Notes under the pieces: generated by a model
The model's input: only the letters and a program-made list of their open reading frames with translations
Told to the model about the DNA's origin: nothing
Database searches by the model: none
Shown: positions 35,318-44,561 of the stretch, piece by piece
Layout: the number at the start of each line of letters is the position of its first letter
Position numbering within the stretch: position 1 is the first letter of the stretch
Assembly: GCA_947063485.1 (NCBI GenBank)
Contig: CAMSSU010000008.1
Coordinates: forward strand, 1 to 51,438
Length of the DNA: 51,438 nucleotides
Direction: 5' to 3'
Source: an uncultured Clostridia bacterium
GTDB lineage: Bacteria; Bacillota; Clostridia; Christensenellales; Christensenellaceae
Position numbers and translations under genes: made by a program

Positions 35318-36631
35318 CTATTCTCTCTCCAAAACTGCCAAAAAGAAGCCGTCAATGCCGTCCAGGTGCGGGAAGAGCTGAAGGGTTCCCCCTCTCGCCC
35401 GGCTCATCAGCCGCTCGGGCAGCATCGCCGCCAAATTCGCCTGGCGATACTGCGGAAATTTTTTCAAAAACCAGGCGATGTTTTCCTCATTTTCCTCCCG
35501 GCTCATGGTGCAGGTGGAATAGACCAGCCGCCCGCCCGGCTTCACATACTCCGCGCAGGCCGTCAGAATGCTCTTCTGCGTTTGGGATAGCTGTGCTATC
35601 TCCTCCGGCGTTTTCGTGTATTTGATATCCGGCTTTCTGTAGAGCAGCCCCAGCGCAGAGCAGGGCGCATCCACCAAGACGCAGTCAAACGCCTGCTCAT
35701 TTTCCTGGCAGAAGATGCTTGCATCCCAAACTTTGCACTCTGCCCCGACGCCCAGGCGCTCAAAGTTCTCCTGCATGAGCGCCGCCCGGTGTTCATGCAG
35801 TTCAAAAGCCTCCAGCCTTCCCGGCGCAAACTGCGCGAGGTATGCGGTTTTGCCGCCTGGCGCCGCGCAGGCATCCAAAACTGCCTGCCCCGGCCGCACC
35901 TGCGCCGCCTCCGCCACGATCATGGAAGCCTCGCCCTGCACTGCCAGCAGTCCCTTTTGAAAGAAATCTAGCTCATCGATGCCGGTCATGTTGCGGATAT
36001 AGAAGCAATCCGGGATATACTGCCCGGCACGGCAGACATATCCCCGCCCTTCGAGTTTTAAGAGCAGTTCCTGCCCTGAAATTTTCAGGCGGTTGGCCCG
36101 CACGCAGGTATCCGCCGCCTGCTTATGATAGGAGAGCATCTCCTCTGCAAAATCAAACCCGTATTCCGAAATATATTTCTCCGCCAGCCAAAGCGGGTAG
36201 CTATAAAGCACAGAAAGATACTGCCCCGGCTGCTCCTGCTGGGAAGGATACTCAATTTTGCCCATATTTTCGGCAATATTGCGCAGGACAGCGTTGACGA
36301 ACCCTTTGAGCTGCCGTTTGGGCGATTTCTCCATAAGCTTCACGCTCTCGTTGACGGCCGCGCTCTCGGGAACCGTCTCAAAAAACATCAGCTGGCAGAC
36401 GCCCAGCCGCAGCACATTGCGCACCAGCTTATGAATCCGTTTTCCCCGGGCAAAACAGTCGATGACGTAGTCTATGCGCCCCTTATTTTCCAGCGTGGTA
36501 TATAAAAGCGCAGCAACAAAACGGCGCTCCTGCTCTGGCAACCCCTTCAGCTGCTTTTTGAGCGCCAGATTTAAAAAACTGCCCTCTTCCACTTCGCCTA
36601 AAATTTTTAGAGCCAACTGCCTTTGCTTCAC
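35318..36631 (-). CDS. rsmB: 16S rRNA m5C967 methyltransferase RsmB
   Basis: 437 aa. The N-terminal NusB-like domain (residues about 1-130) is followed by a Rossmann methyltransferase with LDACAAPGGKTAYLAQ and the two catalytic cysteines in DAPCSALGLL and STCTMSREENE. GTG start with GGGGAG upstream, 3 nt after the fmt stop. Confidence 0.97.
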   Translation of the reverse strand: MKQRQLALKILGEVEEGSFLNLALKKQLKGLPEQERRFVAALLYTTLENKGRIDYVIDCFARGKRIHKLVRNVLRLGVCQLMFFETVPESAAVNESVKLMEKSPKRQLKGFVNAVLRNIAENMGKIEYPSQQEQPGQYLSVLYSYPLWLAEKYISEYGFDFAEEMLSYHKQAADTCVRANRLKISGQELLLKLEGRGYVCRAGQYIPDCFYIRNMTGIDELDFFQKGLLAVQGEASMIVAEAAQVRPGQAVLDACAAPGGKTAYLAQFAPGRLEAFELHEHRAALMQENFERLGVGAECKVWDASIFCQENEQAFDCVLVDAPCSALGLLYRKPDIKYTKTPEEIAQLSQTQKSILTACAEYVKPGGRLVYSTCTMSREENEENIAWFLKKFPQYRQANLAAMLPERLMSRARGGTLQLFPHLDGIDGFFLAVLERE

Positions 36632-36634
36632 GCG

Positions 36635-37588
36635 CTACTCCCCTTCTACGCAATCTCCCGGCTGGAAAATGCCGCTTCTCCCCCTCAGAAAATCCCTGGC
36701 ATCCATCTGCCTCGAACCAGGATATTGCAGGCGCAGAATCTCCGCTGCGCCCTTCCCGCAGGCGATCACAAGCCCTTCCTTTGCGCCGGCCTGCAAAATC
36801 TGCCCGGGCGTTCCCTCTGCTGCCGCCTCTCTGGCCAAAAACAGCTTGATCTTTTGATCGCCCATCTGCATAAAAGCGCCAGGCGCCGGGTTGATTCCCC
36901 GGATAAAATCGCAGACTTCCCTTGCACTTTTGGTAAAATCCACCTTTCCAAAGCCCCTTGGAAACATGGGGTAATATGTCGCCTCTTTCGGATTTTGGGG
37001 AGTAGACTTAAGCGTCCCATCCAGCAGCTTTTCCAGCGTGCGGCTTAGCGTCTGCGCCCCCAGCAGGGATAATTTCTCCCGCAAAGAGCCGCCCGTATCC
37101 TCCGGGGCAATCTCAAGCTCGTCCTGCTCCAAAATATCCCCGGCATCTATCTCGTAGACGGTGTACATGGTCGTGATGCCCGTCTTTTTCTCTCCATGCA
37201 AAATCGCCTGCTCGATGGGTGCCGCCCCGCGGTATTTGGGCAGCAGGGATGCGTGCACATTGATGCACCCGAGCGGGAGTTTTTCCAGAAGCGCCCGGGA
37301 CAAGATCTGGCCAAAAGCCGCTGTAATGAGCAGATCCGGCGCGAGTTCCTCCAGCGCCTGCATACCGTCCCGGGAAATGCGCTCAAACTGAAAGACGGGA
37401 ATGCCCTGTTCCTGCGCATATTCTTTCACGGGCGGGGCAATCAGCTTATGCCCGCGGCCCTTTGGGCGGTCGGGCTGTGTAAAGACACCGCAAACCCGGT
37501 ATCCCTCTTCCACCAGCATCCGCAAAGAGGGTATGGCAAATTCCGGCGTGCCCAAAAAAGCGATCCTAAGCTCGCTCTTACTCTTCAT
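36635..37588 (-). CDS. fmt: methionyl-tRNA formyltransferase
   Basis: Formylates initiator Met-tRNA with 10-formyl-THF, 317 aa. The hydrolase motif [14 protein letters not shown], the catalytic region [17 protein letters not shown] and a C-terminal OB domain are present. The ATG at 37588 follows GGAGG by 6 nt and overlaps def by 11 nt; an ATG at 37594 overlaps the SD and is less likely. Paired with def as usual. Confidence 0.97.
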   Translation of the reverse strand: MKSKSELRIAFLGTPEFAIPSLRMLVEEGYRVCGVFTQPDRPKGRGHKLIAPPVKEYAQEQGIPVFQFERISRDGMQALEELAPDLLITAAFGQILSRALLEKLPLGCINVHASLLPKYRGAAPIEQAILHGEKKTGITTMYTVYEIDAGDILEQDELEIAPEDTGGSLREKLSLLGAQTLSRTLEKLLDGTLKSTPQNPKEATYYPMFPRGFGKVDFTKSAREVCDFIRGINPAPGAFMQMGDQKIKLFLAREAAAEGTPGQILQAGAKEGLVIACGKGAAEILRLQYPGSRQMDARDFLRGRSGIFQPGDCVEGE

Positions 37589-38045
37589 CCGCATCCTCCG
37601 TGATCTCTTCCTTCATAATATCGATAAAAAGCCTGCCATCCAGATGATCGATCTCGTGGCAAAACGCCCGGGCCAATAGCCCCTCGCCTTCATAAATGCG
37701 CTCTTTGCCCTGGCGGTCCATCGCCTTTACTTTGACATAGTTCGGCCGGGTAACCACGCCCCAGCGCCCGGCAACCGAAAGGCAGCCCTCTTCTCCCGTC
37801 TGCTCTCCGGCGGCTTCCAAAATCTCGGGGTTGATCAGCTCTATCGGCCCTTCGCCCACATCGATGATCACCACCCGGCGCAGCACGCCGACCTGCGGCG
37901 CCGCCAGGCCCACGCCATCCGCCTTGGCCAGCGTCTCCTTCATATCATCCAAAAGCTGCAGAATCCGATCGGTGATCTGCTCAACCTTTCTGCATTTTTT
38001 TCTCAGCGTCTCATTTGGTTCCTGAACAATATTGCGAAGTGCCAT
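37578..38045 (-). CDS. def: peptide deformylase
   Basis: A metalloenzyme removing the N-terminal formyl group from nascent proteins, 155 aa. All three family motifs are present: [14 protein letters not shown] and HEIDHLDG. It follows priA by 14 nt and overlaps fmt. Confidence 0.98.
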   Translation of the reverse strand: MALRNIVQEPNETLRKKCRKVEQITDRILQLLDDMKETLAKADGVGLAAPQVGVLRRVVIIDVGEGPIELINPEILEAAGEQTGEEGCLSVAGRWGVVTRPNYVKVKAMDRQGKERIYEGEGLLARAFCHEIDHLDGRLFIDIMKEEITEDADEE

Positions 38046-38059
38046 TGCATTTTCTCCTT

Positions 38060-40288
38060 CTAATTCACATCGTATGGATCGACATCAAAGCTCACCAGCG
38101 TGCCGTCTTTTCTGACGCTCTCCCAAACCTCCCAGAGCGCCTGCTGGATGGCCGCCGTACTTTTGCCCGTCCGCACCTTGAGCAAAATATGGTAGCGCGC
38201 CTTGCCCTCGAGTTTTGCCACCGGGGCCGGTTTCGCCACAAACAAAATTATATCAGATTTATACTTCTCAAGCACGCCTTTTAGCAGATTTTCTGCCTTT
38301 TGGCATACTTTCTCCGCTTTTTTCTCATCGCCGTGCACAAAAACCATGCGGAACATCCTGGAAAAAGGCGGGCGCAGAGTGTTTTTGCGAAACTGGATCT
38401 CCTGCCGGTAAAACCCTTTATAATCGTGCCTGGCCGCAAACCCGATGGCATAGTGCTCTGGGTTATACGTCTGCACCACAACTTTACCCGGCCGGGCGCG
38501 GCCAGCCCTTCCGCCAACCTGCTCGATCATGGCAAACGTGCGCTCCTCCTGGCGGTAATCCCCTGTCGTCAGCATGGTATCCGCCACCAGCACTGCCGCC
38601 AGCGTTACGCCCGGAAAATCCAGCCCGCGGGAGATCATCTGCGTCCCGATGAGAAAATCCGCTTCTCCCTGGCGGAAAGCCTGAAAAATCTCCTGATGCG
38701 CATTCTTTTTGCGCGTGGTATCAAAATCCATCCGAAGCACCCGCGCACGGGGAAAAATTCGGCGCACTTCCTCTTCAATGCGCTCGGTCCCCGCCCCAGA
38801 GAGCTTGTAGAAAGGCTCACCGCAGTCCGGGCACTGTGCCTCCAGCGGGAACACTCTGCCACAATAGTGGCAGTGCAGCTGCCCGTCGTTTTTGTGGTAT
38901 TTGAGGGGGACATCGCAATGCGAACACATGCGCGCGTGGCCGCAGGACGGGCAGATCACACTGCTGGCATAGCCCCGCCGGTTCAAAAATAAAATGCCCT
39001 GCTCGCCCTTCTCCAAAACCTCTGCCATCTCTCTTTGAAGCGCCAGGCTCAGCATTCCCCGGTTGCCGCGCAAAAACTCCTTCTTCATATCCACCAGCAT
39101 GATGGGCGGCATCTTGCGCCCCGCCACCCGGTGCGGCAGTTCCACCAGCTGATAGATGCCCAGCTCTGTCTTGGCGTAATCCTCGATGAGCGGCGTCGCG
39201 CTGGCCAGAACGACGCTGGCCTGGCTAATCGCCGCCCGCATTTTGGCAATGTCCGCCGCATGATAGGGCGGGAAATTTTCGGCTTTATAGCTTGCCTCGT
39301 GCTCCTCGTCCAAAATGATAAGCCCCAAGTTCTCCGCCGGCATGAAAACCGCAGAACGCGCGCCAAGGATGATATGTGCCTGCCCCTGGCGCAGCCGCCT
39401 CCACTCGTCGAACCGCTCGCCATCCGAAAGCCCGCTGTGAAAAACCGCGATCTCTCCCGGAAAATTTCGCGAAAACTCGCCCAGCATTTGGGGCGTTAAT
39501 GCAATTTCAGGCACCAGAACGATGGCCGATTTCCCAAGCTCCAGCGCGCGGCGCACGCAGGCGATATAGACCTCCGTCTTCCCGCTTCCGGTTACGCCAT
39601 GCAGCAAAAATACCTGTTTATCGCCCTGCTCTACTGCACGGCTAATCTGCTCTGCCGCCGCTTTCTGCTCCAGATTTAGCTCGATCTTCTTTTCCTGCGC
39701 CGCGATCTCCGCATAAGGCTCCCGGTATTCCTGCTCCTCCTGGATAGCAACCGCACCGCTGTCCCGCAGATAGCGGACGGAGGGCGCATCCAGCAGTGCC
39801 GTCGGCATTTTGCCGCTCTCTTTCAGCTTGCAAATGGTTTTGAGCCTGTTTTTTGCCCGGACGACACCCTCTTTTGTATAGCACTTTTTCTCCTCTTCGG
39901 CCAATTTTTCCCGGCTCACAACTTCGGCGACCCGGATGAGTTTTGGGCGAATCCGCTCGCCCCGCAGTTTTGCCGGAAACATCAGCCGCAGGCAGAAGGC
40001 CATCGTCGCATGGTATTTGGCGCACATATACTTGGCCAGCAGAATCTGATCCTGCGTTACAACCGGCTGTTCGTCGATAACGCGCTGCACTGCCCGGATC
40101 TTTTCCGGGCTCAGCGCAGTCTCCTGCTTGACGGCCAGCACAATCCCCTCTACCTGCGTTCTGCCAAAAGGCGCTAAAATCCTGCTGCCGGCCTGCGCCT
40201 CCATTCCTCCCGGCAATTCATAATCAAATATTTTATCGACGCTGCTATGCGCAACGTCTACGATCACTTCCACATATCGCTTTTCCAT
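38060..40288 (-). CDS. priA: primosomal replication restart helicase PriA
   Basis: A superfamily 2 helicase that restarts stalled forks, 742 aa. The N-terminal DNA-binding domain is [21 protein letters not shown]. Walker A is [12 protein letters not shown], the DEAH-type box is [10 protein letters not shown], and a paired zinc-binding insertion has [13 protein letters not shown] and CHYC...CPDCGE. No SD fits the ATG, but a strong promoter ends 6 nt upstream, so transcription may begin at the ATG itself. Confidence 0.97.
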   Translation of the reverse strand: MEKRYVEVIVDVAHSSVDKIFDYELPGGMEAQAGSRILAPFGRTQVEGIVLAVKQETALSPEKIRAVQRVIDEQPVVTQDQILLAKYMCAKYHATMAFCLRLMFPAKLRGERIRPKLIRVAEVVSREKLAEEEKKCYTKEGVVRAKNRLKTICKLKESGKMPTALLDAPSVRYLRDSGAVAIQEEQEYREPYAEIAAQEKKIELNLEQKAAAEQISRAVEQGDKQVFLLHGVTGSGKTEVYIACVRRALELGKSAIVLVPEIALTPQMLGEFSRNFPGEIAVFHSGLSDGERFDEWRRLRQGQAHIILGARSAVFMPAENLGLIILDEEHEASYKAENFPPYHAADIAKMRAAISQASVVLASATPLIEDYAKTELGIYQLVELPHRVAGRKMPPIMLVDMKKEFLRGNRGMLSLALQREMAEVLEKGEQGILFLNRRGYASSVICPSCGHARMCSHCDVPLKYHKNDGQLHCHYCGRVFPLEAQCPDCGEPFYKLSGAGTERIEEEVRRIFPRARVLRMDFDTTRKKNAHQEIFQAFRQGEADFLIGTQMISRGLDFPGVTLAAVLVADTMLTTGDYRQEERTFAMIEQVGGRAGRARPGKVVVQTYNPEHYAIGFAARHDYKGFYRQEIQFRKNTLRPPFSRMFRMVFVHGDEKKAEKVCQKAENLLKGVLEKYKSDIILFVAKPAPVAKLEGKARYHILLKVRTGKSTAAIQQALWEVWESVRKDGTLVSFDVDPYDVN

Positions 40289-40294
40289 AGCCTT

Positions 40295-40323
40295 ATTATA
40301 GCATAGCGCCTGTCATTTCCCAA
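40295..40323 (-). promoter_or_regulatory. extended -10 promoter for priA, leaderless spacing
   Basis: On the minus strand TTGGGA (40323-40318), 17 nt ending in TGC, then a perfect TATAAT (40300-40295). The priA ATG begins at 40288, 6 nt after the -10, so the expected +1 coincides with its A. Confidence 0.75.
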
Positions 40324-40341
40324 GCGCTCTGTTTTCAATAT

Positions 40342-40376
40342 AAAAAAAGCGCCAGAGTGCTTCTCTGGCCGCTTTT
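40342..40376. terminator. terminator after coaBC
   Basis: AAAAGCG-G-CCAGAG pairs with CTCTGGCGCTTTT with one bulged G and a 5-nt loop, followed on the minus strand by a T-run. It splits the upstream yicC-coaBC unit from priA onwards. Confidence 0.85.
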
Positions 40377-40378
40377 CT

Positions 40379-41572
40379 CTAGGAATGCACCTGCATGAGC
40401 GCCATCGCTTCGGACAAAATGAGATCGGCGATCTCTTTTTTGGGCGCCAGCGGCAGTTCCTTCCGGCTGCCATCCGCAAAATACAGCGTCATGGCGTTAT
40501 TTTCGCTCCCAAAGCCAATATCGCTCCGGGAAATATCGTTGGCCGCAATCAGATCGAGGTTCTTGCTCTTTATTTTCGCCAGCGCGTTTTTTTCCAAATC
40601 TGCCGCTTCCGCCGCAAACCCCACCAGCACCTGACCCTGCTTTTGCTGGCCGATGGCCTTCAAAATATCCGGCGTGCGCACCAGCTCCAGCACGAAGTCT
40701 TCGCCTTTTTTCATCTTCCCCGAAAGCTTGTGCTTTGGCGTATAGTCTGCCACTGCCGCCGCTTTTACGACCAAATCCACCTCGGGCAATACCTGCATGC
40801 ACGCCTGGTACATATCCTGCGCGCTCACAGCCGGAATCACCCGAACATGCTCCGGCGCTGGGAGCGATGCGCCTGAAACCAGCGTAACCTGGGCGCCGCG
40901 CTCTGCCGCCACCTCCGCCAGGGCATAACCCATCTTTCCAGAGGAGCGGTTGGTCAGATAGCGAACGTCGTCTATCTTCTCTCTGGTCGGCCCTGCCGTA
41001 ACCAGAACGCGCACGCCTTCCATATCCTTTTTTGCCGAAAGACAGCGCTCAAGATAGGCAAAGATCTCCTCCGGCTCCGCCATGCGCCCATCGCCCACGT
41101 CGCCGCAGGCCAGCATTCCCGCTTTGGAGGAGACAAACGCGCATCCTCTCCCGGCAAGCTTTTGCATATTCTCCTGTACAGCCGGATGATGCAGCATGGC
41201 CGTGTTCATCGCAGGGGCAAAAACCACTTTGCACCGAGCCGCCAGAAGCAGCGTGGAGACAAAATCATCCGCAATGCCGTTTGCCGCTTTGCCGATGATA
41301 TTCGCCGTGGCCGGAGCGACAACAACCAAATCCGCTTGCTTGGCCAGGGAGACGTGATCTACCTCATAGGGGGCCTCTCTGGAGAAAGTATCCGTGATCA
41401 CCCGATTGGCTGAAAGCGTCTCAAAGGTCAGCGGAGTAATAAACTCGCAGGCATGCCTGGTCATGCAGACATGGACGTGCGCCCCGGCTTTTTTGAGCAT
41501 GCTCGCCAGCGCCGCGGCCTTATATGCCGCGATCCCGCCGGTAACGCAAAGCGCGATATGCTTATTTTTCAT
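40379..41572 (-). CDS. coaBC: bifunctional CoaBC (phosphopantothenoylcysteine synthetase/decarboxylase)
   Basis: Two steps of CoA synthesis in one 397-aa protein. The N-terminal flavoprotein decarboxylase CoaC has ALCVTGGIAAYKAA and APAMNTAML. The C-terminal CoaB ligase starts near VLVTAGPTREKIDDVRYLTN and contains AAVADYTP. The ATG at 41572 overlaps the rpoZ stop by 11 nt; an upstream in-frame extension lies inside rpoZ and is rejected. Confidence 0.97.
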   Translation of the reverse strand: MKNKHIALCVTGGIAAYKAAALASMLKKAGAHVHVCMTRHACEFITPLTFETLSANRVITDTFSREAPYEVDHVSLAKQADLVVVAPATANIIGKAANGIADDFVSTLLLAARCKVVFAPAMNTAMLHHPAVQENMQKLAGRGCAFVSSKAGMLACGDVGDGRMAEPEEIFAYLERCLSAKKDMEGVRVLVTAGPTREKIDDVRYLTNRSSGKMGYALAEVAAERGAQVTLVSGASLPAPEHVRVIPAVSAQDMYQACMQVLPEVDLVVKAAAVADYTPKHKLSGKMKKGEDFVLELVRTPDILKAIGQQKQGQVLVGFAAEAADLEKNALAKIKSKNLDLIAANDISRSDIGFGSENNAMTLYFADGSRKELPLAPKKEIADLILSEAMALMQVHS

Positions 41573-41768
41573 CGTTGTGGCGGACATAGGTGATCTTATC
41601 GGCATAGACCTCGTCGATCGCCTGGGAGACGGGGTTGGGATCCGCCTGCTCGGTCAGCGTTTCGGCCCCATCGATAATCTGGCGGGCCCGCTTGGCGACT
41701 TCGACTACCAGCGTATAGCGGCAATCAACTTTTTCCAGCGTCTTATCCAAATCGTATTTCTGAATCAT
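41562..41768 (-). CDS. rpoZ: DNA-directed RNA polymerase omega subunit
   Basis: 68 aa; helps RNA polymerase assembly. CRYTLVVEVAKRARQI near residues 16-31 is the omega signature. It sits in the gmk-rpoZ-coaBC order typical of Bacillota and overlaps coaBC. Confidence 0.95.
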   Translation of the reverse strand: MIQKYDLDKTLEKVDCRYTLVVEVAKRARQIIDGAETLTEQADPNPVSQAIDEVYADKITYVRHNDEK

Positions 41769-41788
41769 CTTTTTTCTCCTCGCCTGCT

Positions 41789-42358
41789 TTACTGCTTATT
41801 GTGCTCTTCTACGATGATCTCGTTCAGTTCTTCCACCGCCTGATCGAGATCGTCGTTTACAACCTGATAGTTATACTTATCTGCCAGCTTCATCTCGCTG
41901 GCCGCCCGGGAAAAGCGCTTTTCGATGGCTTCGGGCGTCTCGGTTTTTCTGCCCTCCAGGCGCTGGCGCAGCACCTCCATGCTGGGCGGCGCGATAAAGA
42001 CCAGAATCGCCCCCGGGGCCTTATTGCGCACATTGATCGCCCCCTGAACGTCGATCTCCAAAATGACGTCTCTGCCCTGCTGGAGCTTCTCCCGCACGGC
42101 TGCCGCCGGAGTGCCGTAGTAATTATCAAAGACTTTGGCATATTCCAAAAAGCCGTCTTCCTCGATCAGCTGCTCGAATTCCGAAACGCTCTTAAAGTAG
42201 TAATCCACGCCATCCTTCTCCTGGCCGCGGGGAGCGCGGGTCGTGCAGGAGACGCTCAGCGCGACGTTGTCGTTCTTTTGCAGGATGCGCGCGATCACCG
42301 TGTCTTTTCCCACACCCGAAGGGCCGGAAATGACAAAAAGTTTTCCTTCTTTTCTCAT
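41789..42358 (-). CDS. gmk: guanylate kinase
   Basis: Phosphorylates GMP to GDP, 189 aa. P-loop SGPSGVGKDTVI, the GMP-binding CTTRAPRGQEKDGVDYYF and EIDVQGAINV are present. Its ATG immediately follows the remA stop, with GGAGG inside the end of remA. Confidence 0.98.
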   Translation of the reverse strand: MRKEGKLFVISGPSGVGKDTVIARILQKNDNVALSVSCTTRAPRGQEKDGVDYYFKSVSEFEQLIEEDGFLEYAKVFDNYYGTPAAAVREKLQQGRDVILEIDVQGAINVRNKAPGAILVFIAPPSMEVLRQRLEGRKTETPEAIEKRFSRAASEMKLADKYNYQVVNDDLDQAVEELNEIIVEEHNKQ

Positions 42359-42610
42359 CTATTCCTCCAAAGCGCCGCCTGCGGAAACCCGGGCAGCAAT
42401 GGTCTCAGGCTGCAAAGCCGAAAGCACAAGATAGTTCCCATCCGTTACAATCACGGCCCGCGTTCTTCTGCCGCAGGTGCCGTCAATGAGCTGGCCGCTG
42501 GCCTTGGCCTCCTGCACCATCCGCTTGACGGGCGCGGCCTCCGGGCCGACGATGGCCAGCACTCTCGTGATATTCACAATATTTCCAAAGCCGATATTTA
42601 CCATATTCAT
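42359..42610 (-). CDS. remA: RemA-like extracellular matrix regulator (DUF370)
   Basis: 83 aa. [53 protein letters not shown] match RemA, a DNA-binding activator of biofilm matrix and osmoprotection genes in B. subtilis, adjacent to yicC and gmk there as here. In Clostridia its role is less known. The ATG at 42610 has GAGGG 7 nt upstream. Confidence 0.95.
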   Translation of the reverse strand: MNMVNIGFGNIVNITRVLAIVGPEAAPVKRMVQEAKASGQLIDGTCGRRTRAVIVTDGNYLVLSALQPETIAARVSAGGALEE

Positions 42611-42620
42611 CGCGCTGCCC

Positions 42621-43496
42621 TCACTCGAGATTCTGGACTTGCTCGCGGATTTTTTCCACTTCCGCCTTTGCCGCCAGCACACCTTTTGTGATGGCCACAT
42701 CCGAAGATTTGGAGCCTATCGTGTTAAACTCGCGGTTGAGCTCTTGAATGAGAAAATCCAGGTTCCGCCCAAGCGCCTCGTCCTTTGCCATCGTCTCCTT
42801 TAACTGGGCGACATGGCTCTTGATGCGGACGATCTCCTCCGTTATGTTGGACTTATCCGTAAAATACAGGATCTCCGCCTGAAAGCGGTTCTCATCGATG
42901 GGCGTGCCCGCCAAAAATTCTTCCAGCTTGGCGCGCAGTTTTTCCCGGTATTCCTGGATGACGATTGGCTCCCGCTCCTCAATGCCCGCCAGAATGCCCA
43001 AAATCGTCTCCCCGCGCTCCAGCAGATCCGCCACCATGCGCTGGCCTTCCGCCTTTCTTGCCGCGTTCAAAACATCCAGCGCGGCTGCAAGCGCCTGGCC
43101 AAACAGCTCTTTTAACAGCGCTTCATCCTCCTGCGCTTCCTCAACCGTCAGCACGCCGTCCATGCACATCAGGCTCTCCAGCGGCAGCTGCTGCTCTATG
43201 CCCACAGCGCCGGCAATCTCTGCGGCCGCCTGGGCATATTTTTTGGCCAAGGCCAGATCCGCGCGGATCTCTCCCACGGCATCTGAAGTGTTTTTATAGT
43301 TGATAAACACTTCCACCCTGCCCCGGGCAAGCCGCTTTTTTATCTCGCTTCTGGCATACTCTTCCAGCGGCAGTAAAACCCGCGGCGTGCGCAGATTGAG
43401 ATCGAGATACCGATGGTTGACGGTTTTGATCTCGATTGTGATGCGCCTGCCATCCTTCTCCGCTTCGCCTCTGCCAAAGCCAGTCATGCTGTTCAT
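42621..43496 (-). CDS. yicC: YicC/YloC family endoribonuclease
   Basis: 291 aa. The N-terminal [33 protein letters not shown] and the C-terminal DUF1732-type [19 protein letters not shown] are diagnostic. Family members are metal-dependent endoribonucleases, implicated in small-RNA turnover in E. coli. First gene of the long operon. GAGG lies about 8 nt before the ATG. Confidence 0.95.
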   Translation of the reverse strand: MNSMTGFGRGEAEKDGRRITIEIKTVNHRYLDLNLRTPRVLLPLEEYARSEIKKRLARGRVEVFINYKNTSDAVGEIRADLALAKKYAQAAAEIAGAVGIEQQLPLESLMCMDGVLTVEEAQEDEALLKELFGQALAAALDVLNAARKAEGQRMVADLLERGETILGILAGIEEREPIVIQEYREKLRAKLEEFLAGTPIDENRFQAEILYFTDKSNITEEIVRIKSHVAQLKETMAKDEALGRNLDFLIQELNREFNTIGSKSSDVAITKGVLAAKAEVEKIREQVQNLE

Positions 43497-43546
43497 ACAG
43501 TTTTCCTCATTTCTTTGCTGCTTAGGCCATAAAACCTTAGCAAATA

Positions 43547-43575
43547 ATTATAGCATATCCCGCTCTAATTTCCAA
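43547..43575 (-). promoter_or_regulatory. extended -10 promoter for the yicC operon
   Basis: On the minus strand TTGGAA (43575-43570), 17 nt ending in TGC, then a perfect TATAAT (43552-43547). The -35 overlaps the last codons of the upstream AIR-synthase-like gene. Leader of about 44 nt. Confidence 0.8.
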
Positions 43576-44554
43576 GCCCCTGGCCGCTGGTGATTTTATA
43601 AAGCTCGTCCTGCTGGGGCGGCAGAATGGGCGCCCCATTCTCATCGGTAATGCCCTTTTCCTGCGTAAATACGCCGATAACCTTTGCGGCAATTCCCGCT
43701 TGTTCCAAAGCCTGCAAGAGCGGCGCAGGATCTCCCGGCTGAACGATCAAAAGGCTTCCGCTGGAGATCAGCCGGTAAGGGTTGAGCCCCAGATGTGCGC
43801 ACACCTTCTGCGCGACCGGGTGCACCGGGATGCTCTGCGCATCCAGCCGCAATCCCAGCCCTGCCGCATCGGCAAGCTCATAGGAGGCGCCTAAAATCCC
43901 GCCCTCTGTCACATCGTGCATGGCGCTGGCGCCCAGCTTTTCGCCGATTTTGGCCTCTGCAACGACGGAGATCTGCTCCCCCATCTGCTCCAGCAGAGCC
44001 CGCTCCTTTTCCTCCAAAACCTCTGCAACCTTTTCCGGAAAATCCGCACAGAGAATCATCGCCCCTTCCATGCCCGCCTGCTTGGTCATGATCAGGTGAT
44101 CCCCCGGCCGGATATTCTTGCCGCGCAGTACACGCCCTGCCTTTCCCAGCACGACGGTCGAGAGGACAATGCGGTTTACGGCATCCGTAATCTCGGTGTG
44201 CCCGCCGACAATATCGATATTCAGCCGCCCGGCTTGGGTACAAAGTGCGTCGGTAACGCGCTCCAGCTGCTCCATTGTGGCCGAGGGCGGGATGAGCATG
44301 GTAACCAGCATGGCAACAGGCTCGCCGCCTGCCGCCGAGACATCGTTGGCCGAGATATGCACGGCAAGGCTGCCCGCATCCTCCGACGCGCCGGTGATGG
44401 GATCCGTCGAGATGACGCAGAGGTTGTCCGCAAAATCCAGCACGGCGCAGTCCTCGCCGATTCCCGCGCCCAGCACAACCTCCCTGCGCCCGACTTTCAG
44501 CTTATCGATCACAAGCGCCTGCAACTGTTCATTTGTCAATTTCCCGATTTTCAC
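43565..44554 (-). CDS. AIR synthase-like (HypE/ThiL-type) ATP-binding protein
   Basis: A 329-aa PurM-fold protein. AGIGEDCAVLDF, the metal/ATP-site STDPITGA, ISANDVSAAGGEPVAML and HDVTEGGILGASYEL follow the HypE-type architecture (AIRS N- and C-domains). The HypE C-terminal carbamoylation tail (PRIC-type, ending in Cys) is absent; the protein ends GLGN. No hydrogenase maturation genes are nearby, so the substrate is unknown. GTG start with GAGG upstream, 7 nt after ligA. Confidence 0.88.
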   Translation of the reverse strand: MKIGKLTNEQLQALVIDKLKVGRREVVLGAGIGEDCAVLDFADNLCVISTDPITGASEDAGSLAVHISANDVSAAGGEPVAMLVTMLIPPSATMEQLERVTDALCTQAGRLNIDIVGGHTEITDAVNRIVLSTVVLGKAGRVLRGKNIRPGDHLIMTKQAGMEGAMILCADFPEKVAEVLEEKERALLEQMGEQISVVAEAKIGEKLGASAMHDVTEGGILGASYELADAAGLGLRLDAQSIPVHPVAQKVCAHLGLNPYRLISSGSLLIVQPGDPAPLLQALEQAGIAAKVIGVFTQEKGITDENGAPILPPQQDELYKITSGQGLGN

Positions 44555-44561
44555 GTTTGCC

